DNA of 64,000 nucleotides from Minisyncoccota bacterium (GCA_023229825.1 JALNYN010000007.1:11284-75283); one strand, 5' to 3'. Counted from the first letter of the stretch, positions 43,251 to 52,260 are shown. A program made the numbers and translations. The notes: generated from the letters alone by a model not told the origin.

Positions 43251-44023
43251 ATAAAGGGGACAGTCACCATTGTTTTATAAAAAATATGTTGTAATATATA
43301 AGATATGCCAAGAAACGCAAGAACAGATGTCGGCGGTGAGATCTATCACGTCATCAACCGAGCAAACGGTCGCATGGTGATCTTTAATACTCCGGAGGAT
43401 TATCTTCTATTCGAAAATCTTTTGTTTGATACAAAAGAACTGACTGGAATGAGGATCCTCGCTTACACCATTATGCCGAATCATTGGCACTTTATTCTAC
43501 ATCCGCAAAAAGATGGGGACCTTGGTATATTTATGCATCGTCTTTCAAATGCGCATACACGAAAAGTTCACGCACTAACAAACACTAATGGGACAGGCCA
43601 TCTCTACCAGGGTCGCTACAAATCTTTTCTCGTTGATTCCGACAGTTATTTTCTCACACTTTTGAAATATGTCGAAAGAAATCCGGTCAGATCAAAGACG
43701 GTAGAACATTGCGAAGATTGGCAATGGGGAAGCGCATGGCGGAGAATAAACGGTTCAAAAGCGGAAAAAAAGTTGATCGATCCGCCGATCGTGGAACTTC
43801 CTCATGGATACAAAAAATGGATAAATACACCGGATAAGGAAGATGACCTCGCTGTCATCCGCACTTCTGTAAACAAAAGCGTGCCGTTCGGAAGAGATAA
43901 ATGGGTGGATCAAATGGTGACAAAGTTTCATCTTGAATCAACGCAAAAAAAACAGGGCAGACCGAAGAAAAGATAAACATTAGAACACGTGAAATGCAAA
44001 ACAATGGTGGCTGTCCCCTTTAT
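43251..44023 (+). mobile_element. RAYT element with 26-bp inverted ends
   Basis: The left end 43251-43276 (ATAAAGGGGACAGTCACCAT...) and the right end 43998-44023, read as reverse complement, match at 25 of 26 positions and enclose exactly the transposase gene. A solitary copy of the left end lies at 39709. The element is not flanked by an obvious target duplication, which fits a Y1 (HUH) mechanism. Confidence 0.85.
43305..43976 (+). CDS. REP-associated tyrosine (Y1/HUH) transposase, RAYT
   Basis: A 223-aa Y1_Tnp-family protein. HUH motif His60-Trp-His62 in YTIMPNHWHFILHP, conserved GHLYQGRYKSF, and YFLTLLKYVERNPVRS with candidate catalytic Tyr115 or Tyr122. The N-terminus MPRNARTDVGGEIYHVINRA is the typical RAYT start. 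The basic C-terminus (KKQGRPKKR) probably binds DNA. It would cut the hairpin ends of its own or related elements. Confidence 0.95.
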   Translation: MPRNARTDVGGEIYHVINRANGRMVIFNTPEDYLLFENLLFDTKELTGMRILAYTIMPNHWHFILHPQKDGDLGIFMHRLSNAHTRKVHALTNTNGTGHLYQGRYKSFLVDSDSYFLTLLKYVERNPVRSKTVEHCEDWQWGSAWRRINGSKAEKKLIDPPIVELPHGYKKWINTPDKEDDLAVIRTSVNKSVPFGRDKWVDQMVTKFHLESTQKKQGRPKKR

Positions 44024-44063
44024 TGGAATGACGGCTTATTCCGTGGTTGCGTATAAACGTCAC

Positions 44064-44549
44064 TTACACTTCCGCAAACAGAAGCACGTAGTTGTGTTGG
44101 TATTTTTTGGCGCATTTCGGGCAGTAGGCATAATGCACATAATAGTCTTTGGCTTTCTTTCCGCTGCTCGCGAGATGCGCATCCATTTCCTTGATGAATT
44201 TCGGTATCGCGTTGTATGACCCGTCAAAGACCTTGCTCACGAATGTTCCCGATATCTTCGCGTTGTCGGCACCGGGGATCTCTTTCGTTACGCTAAAATA
44301 CAGTTCGGATCGAAACGCCGACGGGTCGCGAAAGAGGATCAAAACTTCCTCTTTGTTCTCCGGCATCGCTTTCGCATCTTCCGCCGTTTTACTCATTTTG
44401 GTTATCTTTGATCCGATCATCGGAGGGAAAGGAATATGGAACAGAGTCGGAACTGTTTCTTTGATAAAAAGTTTGTCTTTCCACTCCAAGGTTTTGCCAT
44501 CCCATTTTTCGGGATGAAACTCGACGCAGCAAATATTGTTTTGATCCAT
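44064..44549 (-). CDS. Conserved hypothetical protein ('hydrolase'-annotated type)
   Basis: A 161-aa soluble protein starting MDQNNICCVEFHPEKWDGKT with LEWKDKLFIKETVPTLFHIP. This opening is shared by a widespread family often labelled 'hydrolase' without evidence. It may have the SOUL/GyrI-like small-molecule-binding fold (KIPKFIKEMDAHLASSGKKAKDYYVHYAYCPKC); the CPKC near the C-terminus could bind metal. The function is not known. No operon partner; its gene is just right of the RAYT end. Confidence 0.8.
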   Translation of the reverse strand: MDQNNICCVEFHPEKWDGKTLEWKDKLFIKETVPTLFHIPFPPMIGSKITKMSKTAEDAKAMPENKEEVLILFRDPSAFRSELYFSVTKEIPGADNAKISGTFVSKVFDGSYNAIPKFIKEMDAHLASSGKKAKDYYVHYAYCPKCAKKYQHNYVLLFAEV

Positions 44550-44762
44550 AAAATTTATTCATATTTATTGATAATTATGAAACTATGATCGAGAATAAAA
44601 GCATCAAACTGAATCAAGTTTTGCATGACTAACTTTATTTATAAATATAACATACAAACCATGAAGCTAGAATGGATATGTAGGTGGCCATCATTGCATT
44701 TTTATGAAAATATGTCAGTATGGGTTCAACGAATTCTGTAAATTGACACACAGAGGTTTCTT

Positions 44763-46070
44763 ATGAAAACACTTAAAACGTGGACTACCGATCCGAACGG
44801 CGATCGTCTGGAACGGAGGAAAACAGTCTTTTTCCGTAAGCGTTCCCAAAATACGGATCGGATCGTCGTTCGAAAAGATGAACGATTCCAGTCCATGGAC
44901 GGTTTTGGTTTCTCATTGACAGGCGGAAGCGCTTATCACATCATGCGGCTGCCGGCAAAAAAAAGAAAAGCTCTTTTAAAAGAACTGTTCTCGAAAAGCG
45001 GGATCGGTGTGAGCGCGTTGCGTCTTACGATCGGTGCATCCGATCTGGACATGGCACCATACTCATACGCCGATACGCCTTCGGACGATCTCGCGAACTT
45101 TGATCTGTTTGCTGGAGGAAAGGAAGTCGTTCCGTTACTTCAGGAGATCTTGAAGATCGCACCGGATATCAGAATTTTTGCGTCCCCGTGGTCGGCGCCT
45201 CCTTGGATGAAAACAAACAATAGTTTCGTCAGCGGACGTTTAAAAAATGAATGTTACTCGGTGTATGCCGAGTACTTCGTTCGATATATTTTGGCGATGC
45301 GCGAACAGGGAATAAACGTGTACGGCGTAACGGTCCAGAACGAACCGCTGAACGATCTGAACGAACCGTCCATGCTCATGGACCCGTCGGAACAGATCGA
45401 CTTCGTCGGCAATCATCTCGGTCCCGTGTTTCGTGATCGTAAGATCAATACAAAGATCTATTGCTGGGATCACAATTGTGACCGGCCCGATTATGTACTG
45501 CGCGTGCTGAAAGATGAAAAAGCGCGTGAGTATGTAAACGGTTCGGCTTGGCATCTCTACGGCGGATCGATCGATATTTTGGACTACATTCACGAAGAGC
45601 ATCCGGAGCACGAGATCATTTTTACCGAGCAGTGGGTAGCGAAGAAAAGCGATTTCGGCGGCAATCTCTCCTGGCATGCCAAGAACATCATCATCGGCGC
45701 ACCGCGCAACTTTGCGAAAGCTGTTTTTGAATGGAACCTCGCCAACGACCCCGAATGTAATCCGCACACAGAAAAAGGCTGTGCGGAATGCCTCGGAGCT
45801 TTAACGATCGATGAGAACGGGGAAGTCACACGAAACGTCGCCTATTACCTCATTGCTCACGCTTCAAAATTCGTCCCGCTCGGATCGCATCGGATAGGAT
45901 CAAATGTCGAGAAAGGTCTGCCGAACGTCGCCTACGAAACCTCCGGTGGAAAGCTCGTACTGATCGTGTTCAACGAAGAACCACAACTCCGTTCGTTCGC
46001 AATACAAGAAGGCGAATATTTTGCGGAAGTAAGTTTACCCGCAGGAACGCTCGCCACATATATGTGGTAA
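44763..46070 (+). CDS. Glycoside hydrolase family 30 (glucosylceramidase-like)
   Basis: 435 aa. A (beta/alpha)8 barrel with DGFGFSLTGGSAYHI, the acid/base Glu194 in VQNEPL and the nucleophile Glu289 in IIFTEQW, plus PWSAPPWMKTN, all typical of GH30. The C-terminal beta domain (about 355-435) ends GTLATYMW. It hydrolyses beta-glucosidic (or related) bonds. There is no signal peptide, so it may act in the cytoplasm or be exported in another way. AGAGG lies about 6 nt before the ATG. Confidence 0.95.
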   Translation: MKTLKTWTTDPNGDRLERRKTVFFRKRSQNTDRIVVRKDERFQSMDGFGFSLTGGSAYHIMRLPAKKRKALLKELFSKSGIGVSALRLTIGASDLDMAPYSYADTPSDDLANFDLFAGGKEVVPLLQEILKIAPDIRIFASPWSAPPWMKTNNSFVSGRLKNECYSVYAEYFVRYILAMREQGINVYGVTVQNEPLNDLNEPSMLMDPSEQIDFVGNHLGPVFRDRKINTKIYCWDHNCDRPDYVLRVLKDEKAREYVNGSAWHLYGGSIDILDYIHEEHPEHEIIFTEQWVAKKSDFGGNLSWHAKNIIIGAPRNFAKAVFEWNLANDPECNPHTEKGCAECLGALTIDENGEVTRNVAYYLIAHASKFVPLGSHRIGSNVEKGLPNVAYETSGGKLVLIVFNEEPQLRSFAIQEGEYFAEVSLPAGTLATYMW

Positions 46071-46082
46071 TTTGAAAAAGAA

Positions 46083-46112
46083 AAATCCCTCGTCCGACAA
46101 CGGACGGGGGAT
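46083..46112. terminator. Terminator between GH30 and TPR-like genes
   Basis: AATCCCTCGTCCG/CGGACGGGGGATT stem (G-T pairs included) with ACAA loop and T run on the right; A run on the left serves the convergent gene. Confidence 0.85.
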
Positions 46113-46136
46113 TGTATTTTTGAACTGTGGTCGCTT

Positions 46137-46565
46137 CTATTTTTCTTGTTGAGCGATTCGCATTTCCATTTCTGCGATGGCTTCCGACATCTCTCCGTTT
46201 TTTGGATTGTTCGGATATATCTCTATCGCTTGTTTATAATGTTCGATCGCTTTTTTCGTGTCTTTTTCAAAACGTCCGAGATTTATCATCGCTTCCGCGG
46301 CTCGGTGGCGCAACATAAAGTTAAACATATCATGTGCGAAAAGAGCCGAGCGTTCTTCGTAATAATTTGGAAGTCGCTCTGTCTGTTTTAAGAAGTGTTT
46401 ACGATACTCTTCAGAGTCGAATGGTCTCATTTCTGAAAGATAGTAATCGCGGACCTTGATCCAGAACGGCAGCGCCGCATCGAAGTCAAAGTTTTTTACG
46501 GCTTCTATCATTGCCAGCCGTTCTTCTTCGGTCGGCATGGCAGGATATTTGTTGTCATGAGTCAT
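46137..46565 (-). CDS. Small TPR-like helical protein
   Basis: A 142-aa helical protein; the C-terminal part AEAMINLGRFEKDTKKAIEHYKQAIEIYPNN is a tetratricopeptide repeat, preceded by helices with aromatic residues (LPFWIKVRDYYLSEMRPF). The start at 46565 has GGAGG 7 nt upstream. TPR proteins mediate protein contacts; no partner is evident. Confidence 0.8.
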   Translation of the reverse strand: MTHDNKYPAMPTEEERLAMIEAVKNFDFDAALPFWIKVRDYYLSEMRPFDSEEYRKHFLKQTERLPNYYEERSALFAHDMFNFMLRHRAAEAMINLGRFEKDTKKAIEHYKQAIEIYPNNPKNGEMSEAIAEMEMRIAQQEK

Positions 46566-46728
46566 GACGGTCCTCCAGTTTGGTGAAAAATACAAATATT
46601 ACAGGTAATATTTACTAATGTTAATTATACATTAAATATGTTATTTGTCAATTTTTATTATCTTTTAATTTAGTGTAGGATAAAGAGCTATAGTAAAAAT
46701 ATAATTTATTAAATTGTGATCTACTATT

Positions 46729-47433
46729 ATGCCTGATCCCGTTCCATTTGATGCCGTTATCGATACCGATGAAATATTTGTAAAAATTTACGACAAATGC
46801 AAAAAATACACGATGACCTCCAAGGAGAGAATGTATGCTTTGTATAGATCGGTCGAATATATAGTGAAGAACGATATTCAAGGCGATCTGTTGGAATGCG
46901 GCGTTTGGCGAGGGGGAAGCGCGATGCTGATGGCTTATACTCTTCTTGAATTCAATGTCAAAGACAGAAAGATCTTTCTCTATGATACATTTGAGGGGAT
47001 GAGTGAGCCGACGGAGTTTGATCATAAAGTGGGAAACGATCGCGCTCGCGCTTTTGACAAATGGAAGGAGCAACAAAAAACGGATCATAACAGGTGGTGT
47101 TACGCCTCTTTACCAGAAGTCCGAAACAACATGTCTTCGACCGGCTATCCGGAAGAAAATATTGTTTTTGTTGAAGGCAAAGTAGAAGAAACCATTCCCA
47201 AGATCTCACCCTCTCGGATAGCTATACTGAGATTGGATACCGATTGGTATGAATCAACGAAACATGAATTAATTTATTTCTATCCGATATTATCCACACA
47301 CGGCGTCTTAATAATAGACGATTACGGACATTGGGCCGGGGCAAAAAAAGCCGTCGATGAATATTTTTCTCGCGGACAAATATTATTGAACCGGATCGAT
47401 TATACCGGAAAGATCGGCATCAAAATCGAATAA
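46729..47433 (+). CDS. TylF/MycF-family SAM-dependent O-methyltransferase
   Basis: 234 aa, PF05711 type. The SAM-binding motif GDLLECGVWRGGSAMLMAY, LYDTFEGMSEPT, ILRLDTDWYESTKHEL and the Mg-binding IIDDYGHWAGAKKAVDEYF are all diagnostic. It methylates sugar or macrolide hydroxyls in known members; in this genome it probably acts on a surface polysaccharide, but no glycosyltransferase cluster is in view. No strong ribosome-binding site. Confidence 0.93.
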   Translation: MPDPVPFDAVIDTDEIFVKIYDKCKKYTMTSKERMYALYRSVEYIVKNDIQGDLLECGVWRGGSAMLMAYTLLEFNVKDRKIFLYDTFEGMSEPTEFDHKVGNDRARAFDKWKEQQKTDHNRWCYASLPEVRNNMSSTGYPEENIVFVEGKVEETIPKISPSRIAILRLDTDWYESTKHELIYFYPILSTHGVLIIDDYGHWAGAKKAVDEYFSRGQILLNRIDYTGKIGIKIE

Positions 47434-47540
47434 ATCGGCGGACGCTCTTTCTTGAAAAAGTGTCGTAATTTATTCTTAACGTTCATTGCGTTTTTTCTTT
47501 TGGCTTCGAGCTTGGGACGATATTCAAAATGTATTAATTA

Positions 47541-47574
47541 AAAACGACCATCGGAGTTGGATCCGACAGTCGTT
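47541..47574 (-). terminator. Terminator of the DUF1189 gene
   Basis: AAACGAC..TCGGA with TCCGA..GTCGTTT (one 2-nt internal mismatch), followed leftward by TTTTAATT. Confidence 0.75.
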
Positions 47575-47591
47575 TACTTTTTGGAAAATTA

Positions 47592-48473
47592 TTACGGTGT
47601 AGCAGGAGTGGTCGGTTCTTCGGCCGGTGGTAGAGTTTCGGAAGTTGTTTCCTGCTTTAGATTTATTACCGACATACCAATTAAAATGATGGTGAAGAGA
47701 AAAGGTACGGACAAAGGTGATCCGGGGATGAGATTCAAGATCGGCATTAAGATGATCGGCGCAGTCATGAGATGAATACCGAGTCGGTAGGATTTTTTGT
47801 AGGTCATCTCGATCTTTCTTATTTTACTAACCAGCCAGATAACAAATGCTCCGAATATCAGATACAATAGATATCCGGCGTAGATGAAGAAAAATACGAT
47901 CAACAATAATGTGAACAAAATAGGTAACACGAATTTCAGATACGGTTCTGCCTTGCCGATAAAAGATTTGACGTCGGTTTTGTTTACGGTCAAATTGAGA
48001 TCGGCGGGAATTTGTACGATCTTCATGCTGTTGTTATTGTCGTAACACGTAAAAGATGTTTGATTGAGAAGGCATGCTGTTTTGTAACCCTTGAAGGTTT
48101 CAACCGAAAACGGATCCTTGGTATCTATGACAAGCATGTTTTCAATATCGTTTGGTTTGGAGTGCTCGTTTGATCTCCATTCCTTCGGCATTTGGATAAA
48201 ATATGGTTGTGGAACAGAAGCTGAAGTCTTTCCTTTTGTTATGACGATCTCTAGTTCGGAGGGGTATTGCTTTAAAATTTTTTCACCCAATGTGCTTAAA
48301 AATGTGTTGATCTGCGGAAAAAAAGTAACGGAAAATACCGCGACGGAAAGAATTGACATCAACAACGAAAATAGCAGAAAATATTTTATGGAGTAAGAAG
48401 AAGGTTTGTCTGAAAGTTCTTTATAATAATCAGGGTTATAAACACTATTTTTTATTTTTTGAAAAATGTTCAT
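47592..48473 (-). CDS. DUF1189 family membrane protein
   Basis: 293 aa. One N-terminal helix (YFLLFSLLMSILSVAVFSV), an external domain (about 60-175; PSELEIVITKG...YFIQMPKEWR), then four helices (LKFVLPILFTLLLIVFFFI; YLLYLIFGAFVIWLV; LGIHLMTAPIILMPIL; FLFTIILIGMSVINL) and a Pro/Thr/Glu-rich tail. This layout is DUF1189 (PF06691). Function unknown. Start at 48473 (MNIFQKIKNSVYNPDYYKE). Confidence 0.85.
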   Translation of the reverse strand: MNIFQKIKNSVYNPDYYKELSDKPSSYSIKYFLLFSLLMSILSVAVFSVTFFPQINTFLSTLGEKILKQYPSELEIVITKGKTSASVPQPYFIQMPKEWRSNEHSKPNDIENMLVIDTKDPFSVETFKGYKTACLLNQTSFTCYDNNNSMKIVQIPADLNLTVNKTDVKSFIGKAEPYLKFVLPILFTLLLIVFFFIYAGYLLYLIFGAFVIWLVSKIRKIEMTYKKSYRLGIHLMTAPIILMPILNLIPGSPLSVPFLFTIILIGMSVINLKQETTSETLPPAEEPTTPATP

Positions 48474-48586
48474 AAAATTTTGTGAGTGAATAACATAGTT
48501 ATCTTTATCTAGATTATAAGAACAAAACAAATAAAAAGCCAGGGAATTGCACTTTAATCTACGCCGGCTCAGTGAATTTCGCCTGA

Positions 48587-48774
48587 GGAATTTCTCGGCT
48601 TACCGCCGCAGTACCCCTTTCCGATTTGTTCACAGCGACCACGCCGCTCACAAATATCGGAGAAGGGTGGAGTTTATACTCCGTAGCGCAGCGGAGGGGT
48701 GAATCCTACCTCGCGAGTGACGCAGGTCACTCGCTCGCGGAGCAAATGAAAAAACACCCGATCAAAGGTGTTTT
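48587..48774 (+). ncRNA. Structured RNA-like element, copy 1, with terminator
   Basis: The conserved core 48587-48745 starts GGAATTTCTC and ends CGCGGAGCAA. Hairpins: CGGC-TTACC-GCCG (48596-48608); CCGATTTGTTCA...ACAAATATCGG with apical AGCG/CGCT; GCGAGTGAC-GCAG-GTCACTCGC (48713-48734). A terminator (AAAACACC/GGTGTTTT, 48751-48774) follows directly. It shares sequence and structure with copy 2 at 52880-53005, but the stems differ by paired changes. Copy 1 has an insert (GGAGTTTATACTCC and CTCCG/CGGAG hairpins). It could be a small RNA or a repeat element; expression is not shown. Occupies most of the gene-free stretch 48474-48901. Confidence 0.55.
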
Positions 48775-48782
48775 CTCATTTG

Positions 48783-48833
48783 CTTCGAGCATGGGACGAT
48801 GTTCGGCAAGCGATTATTGAGGAAGGAGAGTAA
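48783..48833 (+). pseudogene. Repeated coding remnant LRAWDDVRQAIIEE, copy 2 of 3
   Basis: In one frame CTTCGAGCATGGGACGATGT... reads LRAWDDVRQAIIEEGE and stops at TAA. Copies at 47501-47545 (LRAWDDIQNVLIKND) and 52261-52304 (FRAWDDVRQAIIEE, stop) differ partly by synonymous third-position changes, as if once coding. No intact gene with this ending is in the window. Confidence 0.45.
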
Positions 48834-48889
48834 ATTCTGGCTTGCGAGATATCCACATTTTACTTTCCCGTGTTTTCTTTTTTTTTGTG

Positions 48890-48901
48890 TATAATTACTT
48901 T
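48890..48901 (+). promoter_or_regulatory. -10 box directly before the start of the 48902 gene (leaderless)
   Basis: TATAAT at 48890-48895 is 6 nt from the ATG at 48902; no ribosome-binding site. The -35 region is weak. Confidence 0.65.
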
Positions 48902-50128
48902 ATGAAAGAAAAACTCTCGCGAATTCGTAAACACCCGAAGACACCGGGTTTTTTAACAGCACTTCTTTTTACTGGTGTTACGGTAGCCACTCTTCATAAC
49001 ATCCCCAAACCCCCGCTTTTCCCAAATACCGATAATTTCGTCATCTTCGCCGAACAATCGTTTACTTTTGAAGATGAAGCGTCGGTTTCAAGTGGAGATA
49101 TCGGAACGAACGGCAATCTTGATATCGGAAAAGATACAACAGTAAACGGCAATATTTTCGCCAACAAAATCACTATCGCAAAAAATACGACGATAAACGG
49201 CAATGCAAATTACAACAAACTTTCCAACAAAGGAGAAATTCTCGGTACGAAAACAACACCTGTATCACTGCCGATTGCTAATCTTCCCCCAATTTCCAAT
49301 TTCACCATCGGAACGCAAGACAAAATATTCACCGGAAATGTAAACACACTACCACCAGGAAATTACAAGAATATCACTCTACAAAAAGATTCCACCCTCA
49401 CTCTTTCCGGCGGAACTTACAACCTGAACATCCTCGACCTCAAAGAACATTCCACCCTCATTTTCACCGCACCAACCACGCTCAATATCCAATTCAAACT
49501 TCGCGGACGAGATGCTGTTTCAATTTTAAACGGAGCAAATGTAAAACCAACCGATTTGCACATTAATTATATCGGGATACGGAATGAACAAAAGAGCAAT
49601 AAAACAATGGAACAGGATGACGAAGACGAAGTAATGGCGTTTCTTGATAAACAAGAAAAAGCAGACTGCAAAAACCAGAAAATCGGGAGACCGATACTTT
49701 TCGGCAAAAACTCGTTTCTCAATTTTACACTGATTGCGCCGAAAGCGAATGTGAACATTGAAAGAGATTCTACGCTGCGAGGGCAGATGTTGGCGAGGAA
49801 GATAAGAGTGAGGAACGGGGTAAGTTTAAGTAAAAATGAGTTTTTTTCTAAAAATGCCGATCCAAAAAAAGTAGTTGGCGATACTGGTGCACGATTTATC
49901 GTTAATGAGGTTGTTATACGATTGACCGCGGAAGCATCTTTGGGAGACATCCAACAGGTCGTTGGTACAGTAAATGGAAAAATAACGGGATTTCTTGATA
50001 TTTTGGGGATGGTAAAAATAGAAATTCCAGCCAAAACGGTTGCAGAATTGAATCTGTCGGTTGATAAATTAAAAGCGTTACATAGTCCATACATTCAAGA
50101 TGTTATGATTAATTTTGTTTATAATTAG
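48902..50128 (+). CDS. Exported surface protein with C-terminal subtilase-propeptide-like domain
   Basis: 408 aa. An N-terminal membrane helix (TPGFLTALLFTGVTVATL), then bactofilin/PilX-like repeated beta structure (SSGDIGTNGNLDIGKDTTVN; LTLSGGTYNLNILDLKEHS; NILNGANVKPTDLHINYIG), a charged insert (about 245-270; DDEDEVMAFLDKQEK) and a C-terminal domain (about 330-408) NEVVIRLTAEASLGDIQQVV...IEIPAKTVAELN that looks like the I9/fervidolysin-type propeptide of subtilases. The subtilase two genes downstream lacks a propeptide of its own. Function of the fusion is inferred. Confidence 0.7.
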   Translation: MKEKLSRIRKHPKTPGFLTALLFTGVTVATLHNIPKPPLFPNTDNFVIFAEQSFTFEDEASVSSGDIGTNGNLDIGKDTTVNGNIFANKITIAKNTTINGNANYNKLSNKGEILGTKTTPVSLPIANLPPISNFTIGTQDKIFTGNVNTLPPGNYKNITLQKDSTLTLSGGTYNLNILDLKEHSTLIFTAPTTLNIQFKLRGRDAVSILNGANVKPTDLHINYIGIRNEQKSNKTMEQDDEDEVMAFLDKQEKADCKNQKIGRPILFGKNSFLNFTLIAPKANVNIERDSTLRGQMLARKIRVRNGVSLSKNEFFSKNADPKKVVGDTGARFIVNEVVIRLTAEASLGDIQQVVGTVNGKITGFLDILGMVKIEIPAKTVAELNLSVDKLKALHSPYIQDVMINFVYN

Positions 50129-50131
50129 TGT

Positions 50132-50449
50132 ATGAAAAAATTTGCAAATGTCTCCGGATTTTATCTGGCATTGTCTGTTGTGGCTCCGATCGTTCTTCTT
50201 CCGATGCTTTTACTCTCTATGTCCGGATTTTTTGATGGTGTTTTTGGGTCAAATATTGAAGTTGTAACCGGTTGTATTATTGTTCTTTCAGTAATAACAT
50301 TGCCGTCAGTGGGTTTTTATTTAAAAGAAAAATTTAAAAATGAAAATGAGCAGTTGCAAAATATAAAAAAAGGTCTTCGGTATAATATAATCTTTATTAT
50401 TATTTTATTACTTATATCTTATTCGATTTTTGGCGCACATTTAGATTGA
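50132..50449 (+). CDS. Small three-TM membrane protein
   Basis: 105 aa with three helices (about 8-32, 42-62 and 85-103) and a charged linker (KEKFKNENEQLQNIKKG). Not recognised. It lies between the propeptide-like protein and the subtilase, 3 bp after the former. TATAAT (50120-50125) is 6 nt before its ATG, so it may also have its own leaderless transcript. Confidence 0.65.
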   Translation: MKKFANVSGFYLALSVVAPIVLLPMLLLSMSGFFDGVFGSNIEVVTGCIIVLSVITLPSVGFYLKEKFKNENEQLQNIKKGLRYNIIFIIILLLISYSIFGAHLD

Positions 50450-50454
50450 TTATT

Positions 50455-52161
50455 ATGAAACAAAAAACACGTTACAAATATACGATTCTTTTGGTGTTTT
50501 TTCTTCTTTTTACGCAAGCAAACGCCGAAGAAAACTTTTCCATTGACTTTTTAAATCTGGTACAGACAAATAGTATTTTTTTTGAACCGTTGAATAAAAT
50601 AAAAATGAAGGAAACTTGGGGAAAAATGAATCTTACCACGCCTATTCGGTTTGTAAAAATTGGGATAATTGATTCTGGTTTGGATGCATCTGGAGAAAGG
50701 CATCCGGAATTCCGCGGAGTAGATTTGGGAAATACTCCAAACGATGCCAAAGTCGATACCGAACCATCAGATATTCCAGGCGCCACAGCAGGTCACGGGA
50801 CACAAATTGCAGGCATTATCGGAGCCAACAATATATCGGCCAGTGGAGTTGATTTTTACGAACACCCTCAAATGAACGGAATTTTAAGTGGTGTAAAGAA
50901 TTTAAATTATACTTTGGAAATACGAAGGCCCACTTTTGCTTCGGTGTTCACAACAGATGCATGGTCGGTATTTGCAGAAATAAACAAACTTGAAAGCGAA
51001 GGGGTGGATATTATAAATATAAGTAGCGGTTCTCCGTATTTGCCAGGCATTCATGATATTTGGTATATACCAACCTTTACGATGTTAAACAAAACCTTGT
51101 TCGTTGTATCCGCTGGTAATGATGACAGATCAGCAGAACTACAGATACCAGCAAATTATGGTGATAATTTTAATAATGTAATAACCGTCGGGTCAACAAT
51201 TTTTGATGATACGAGATTGAGTTACGGTAATTACGGAAGCGCGGTAAGTATTTCCGCACCGGGGTTAGGTCTTTACTCTCCATCACCGAGAGGAAAAGGT
51301 GATTATCCAACAGAGGTTCCAGGAATAAAAAATTATGATACCAATTTCTCCGGCACCTCCGCCTCCGCCCCTCTCGTCACCGGTGTCGCGGGACTTTTAA
51401 AAGCAATCAAACCCTCGCTCACCCCCGCGCAAATCAAACAAATCCTCATTCGCACCGCCGACCCGATACAAACAGGGGAAACTGACAAGCGTCTCGGCGT
51501 GGGTTGTTATTTAAACCCAAACGACACGTTAAAAACCGGCTGTCGTTTAAACGCCTACCGCGCCGTCTGCGATTCGGAAGTCGGACTCAATTGCGCACCT
51601 TCCGTCATTGCCGTCAGCGATGCGACCACCATGGTAGGAACATCACCCGCCGTCCCCCTTTCTTTTATTCATCCGTCATGGTCCGCCGACCTCGACGGAG
51701 GACACGACCCGCTTCGAAACGACGGCACGTTCGATGGTTCAAAATGGATATGGGCAACTGACGGTCCAACTGATCCAACGGTTGCCGAAATCTTCACTTT
51801 TGAAAAAACATTTACAGTAAACAATCCCGTCTCTACTTCCACTTTGTATTTTGCCGTAGACGATAGCGCGACCGTCCGTCTAAATGGAAACAACATCCCC
51901 GTATCGTCCGGTAACAGTTACTCCGCCTCAACCGAAGGAGTATACGTTGTTCCGGCAAGTAATTTTGTTCTCGGGCAAAACGTTCTTTCTGTCACGGCGA
52001 CAAATTATGCGGGCGGGTATGACCCGCAAGCAAATCCCGCCGGAATTCTTTTTAAACTCGTTGAGGGAACACCCGCGAGTGAAGCATTTTCCGCTTCGGC
52101 AAAATCATTGATGTCGAATGTTGGCGCTCTTACTGTCAGTACCGATCTTTCCGGTGAATGA
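50455..52161 (+). CDS. Secreted subtilisin-like serine protease (S8)
   Basis: 568 aa with a signal peptide (YTILLVFFLLFTQANA). Catalytic Asp73 (IGIIDSGLD), His114 (GHGTQIAG), oxyanion Asn222 (SAGND) and Ser302 (SGTSASAPLVTG) are all present. The catalytic domain begins only about 35 residues after the signal, so no propeptide fits. A C-terminal galactose-binding/PA14-like beta domain follows (about 420-545; FEKTFTVNNPVSTSTLYFAVDDSATVRLNG). An in-frame TTG three codons upstream (50446) overlaps the preceding stop; the ATG is preferred. Confidence 0.93.
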   Translation: MKQKTRYKYTILLVFFLLFTQANAEENFSIDFLNLVQTNSIFFEPLNKIKMKETWGKMNLTTPIRFVKIGIIDSGLDASGERHPEFRGVDLGNTPNDAKVDTEPSDIPGATAGHGTQIAGIIGANNISASGVDFYEHPQMNGILSGVKNLNYTLEIRRPTFASVFTTDAWSVFAEINKLESEGVDIINISSGSPYLPGIHDIWYIPTFTMLNKTLFVVSAGNDDRSAELQIPANYGDNFNNVITVGSTIFDDTRLSYGNYGSAVSISAPGLGLYSPSPRGKGDYPTEVPGIKNYDTNFSGTSASAPLVTGVAGLLKAIKPSLTPAQIKQILIRTADPIQTGETDKRLGVGCYLNPNDTLKTGCRLNAYRAVCDSEVGLNCAPSVIAVSDATTMVGTSPAVPLSFIHPSWSADLDGGHDPLRNDGTFDGSKWIWATDGPTDPTVAEIFTFEKTFTVNNPVSTSTLYFAVDDSATVRLNGNNIPVSSGNSYSASTEGVYVVPASNFVLGQNVLSVTATNYAGGYDPQANPAGILFKLVEGTPASEAFSASAKSLMSNVGALTVSTDLSGE

Positions 52162-52227
52162 GAAGGGAACAAAGGAATGAGGTGACCACATCTTTCAATT
52201 AGGTTCGATATTTCTAAAAGATAGTAC

Positions 52228-52258
52228 AAAAATTACCCCTATAAATAAGGGTATTTTT
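52228..52258 (+). terminator. Terminator after the subtilase gene
   Basis: AAAAATTACCC/GGGTATTTTT stem, one bulge, 67 nt after the stop. A near-copy lies at 52836-52862. Confidence 0.8.
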
Positions 52259-52260
52259 GA

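Noticed and set aside
48626..48820. 64-codon open frame on + through structured element copy 1
   Set aside because: It runs across conserved hairpins and a terminator; the frame is not kept in copy 2, so it is a by-product of the repeat.
50446..50454. TTG start for the subtilase
   Set aside because: It overlaps the preceding stop codon and adds only three residues; the ATG gives a normal signal peptide.
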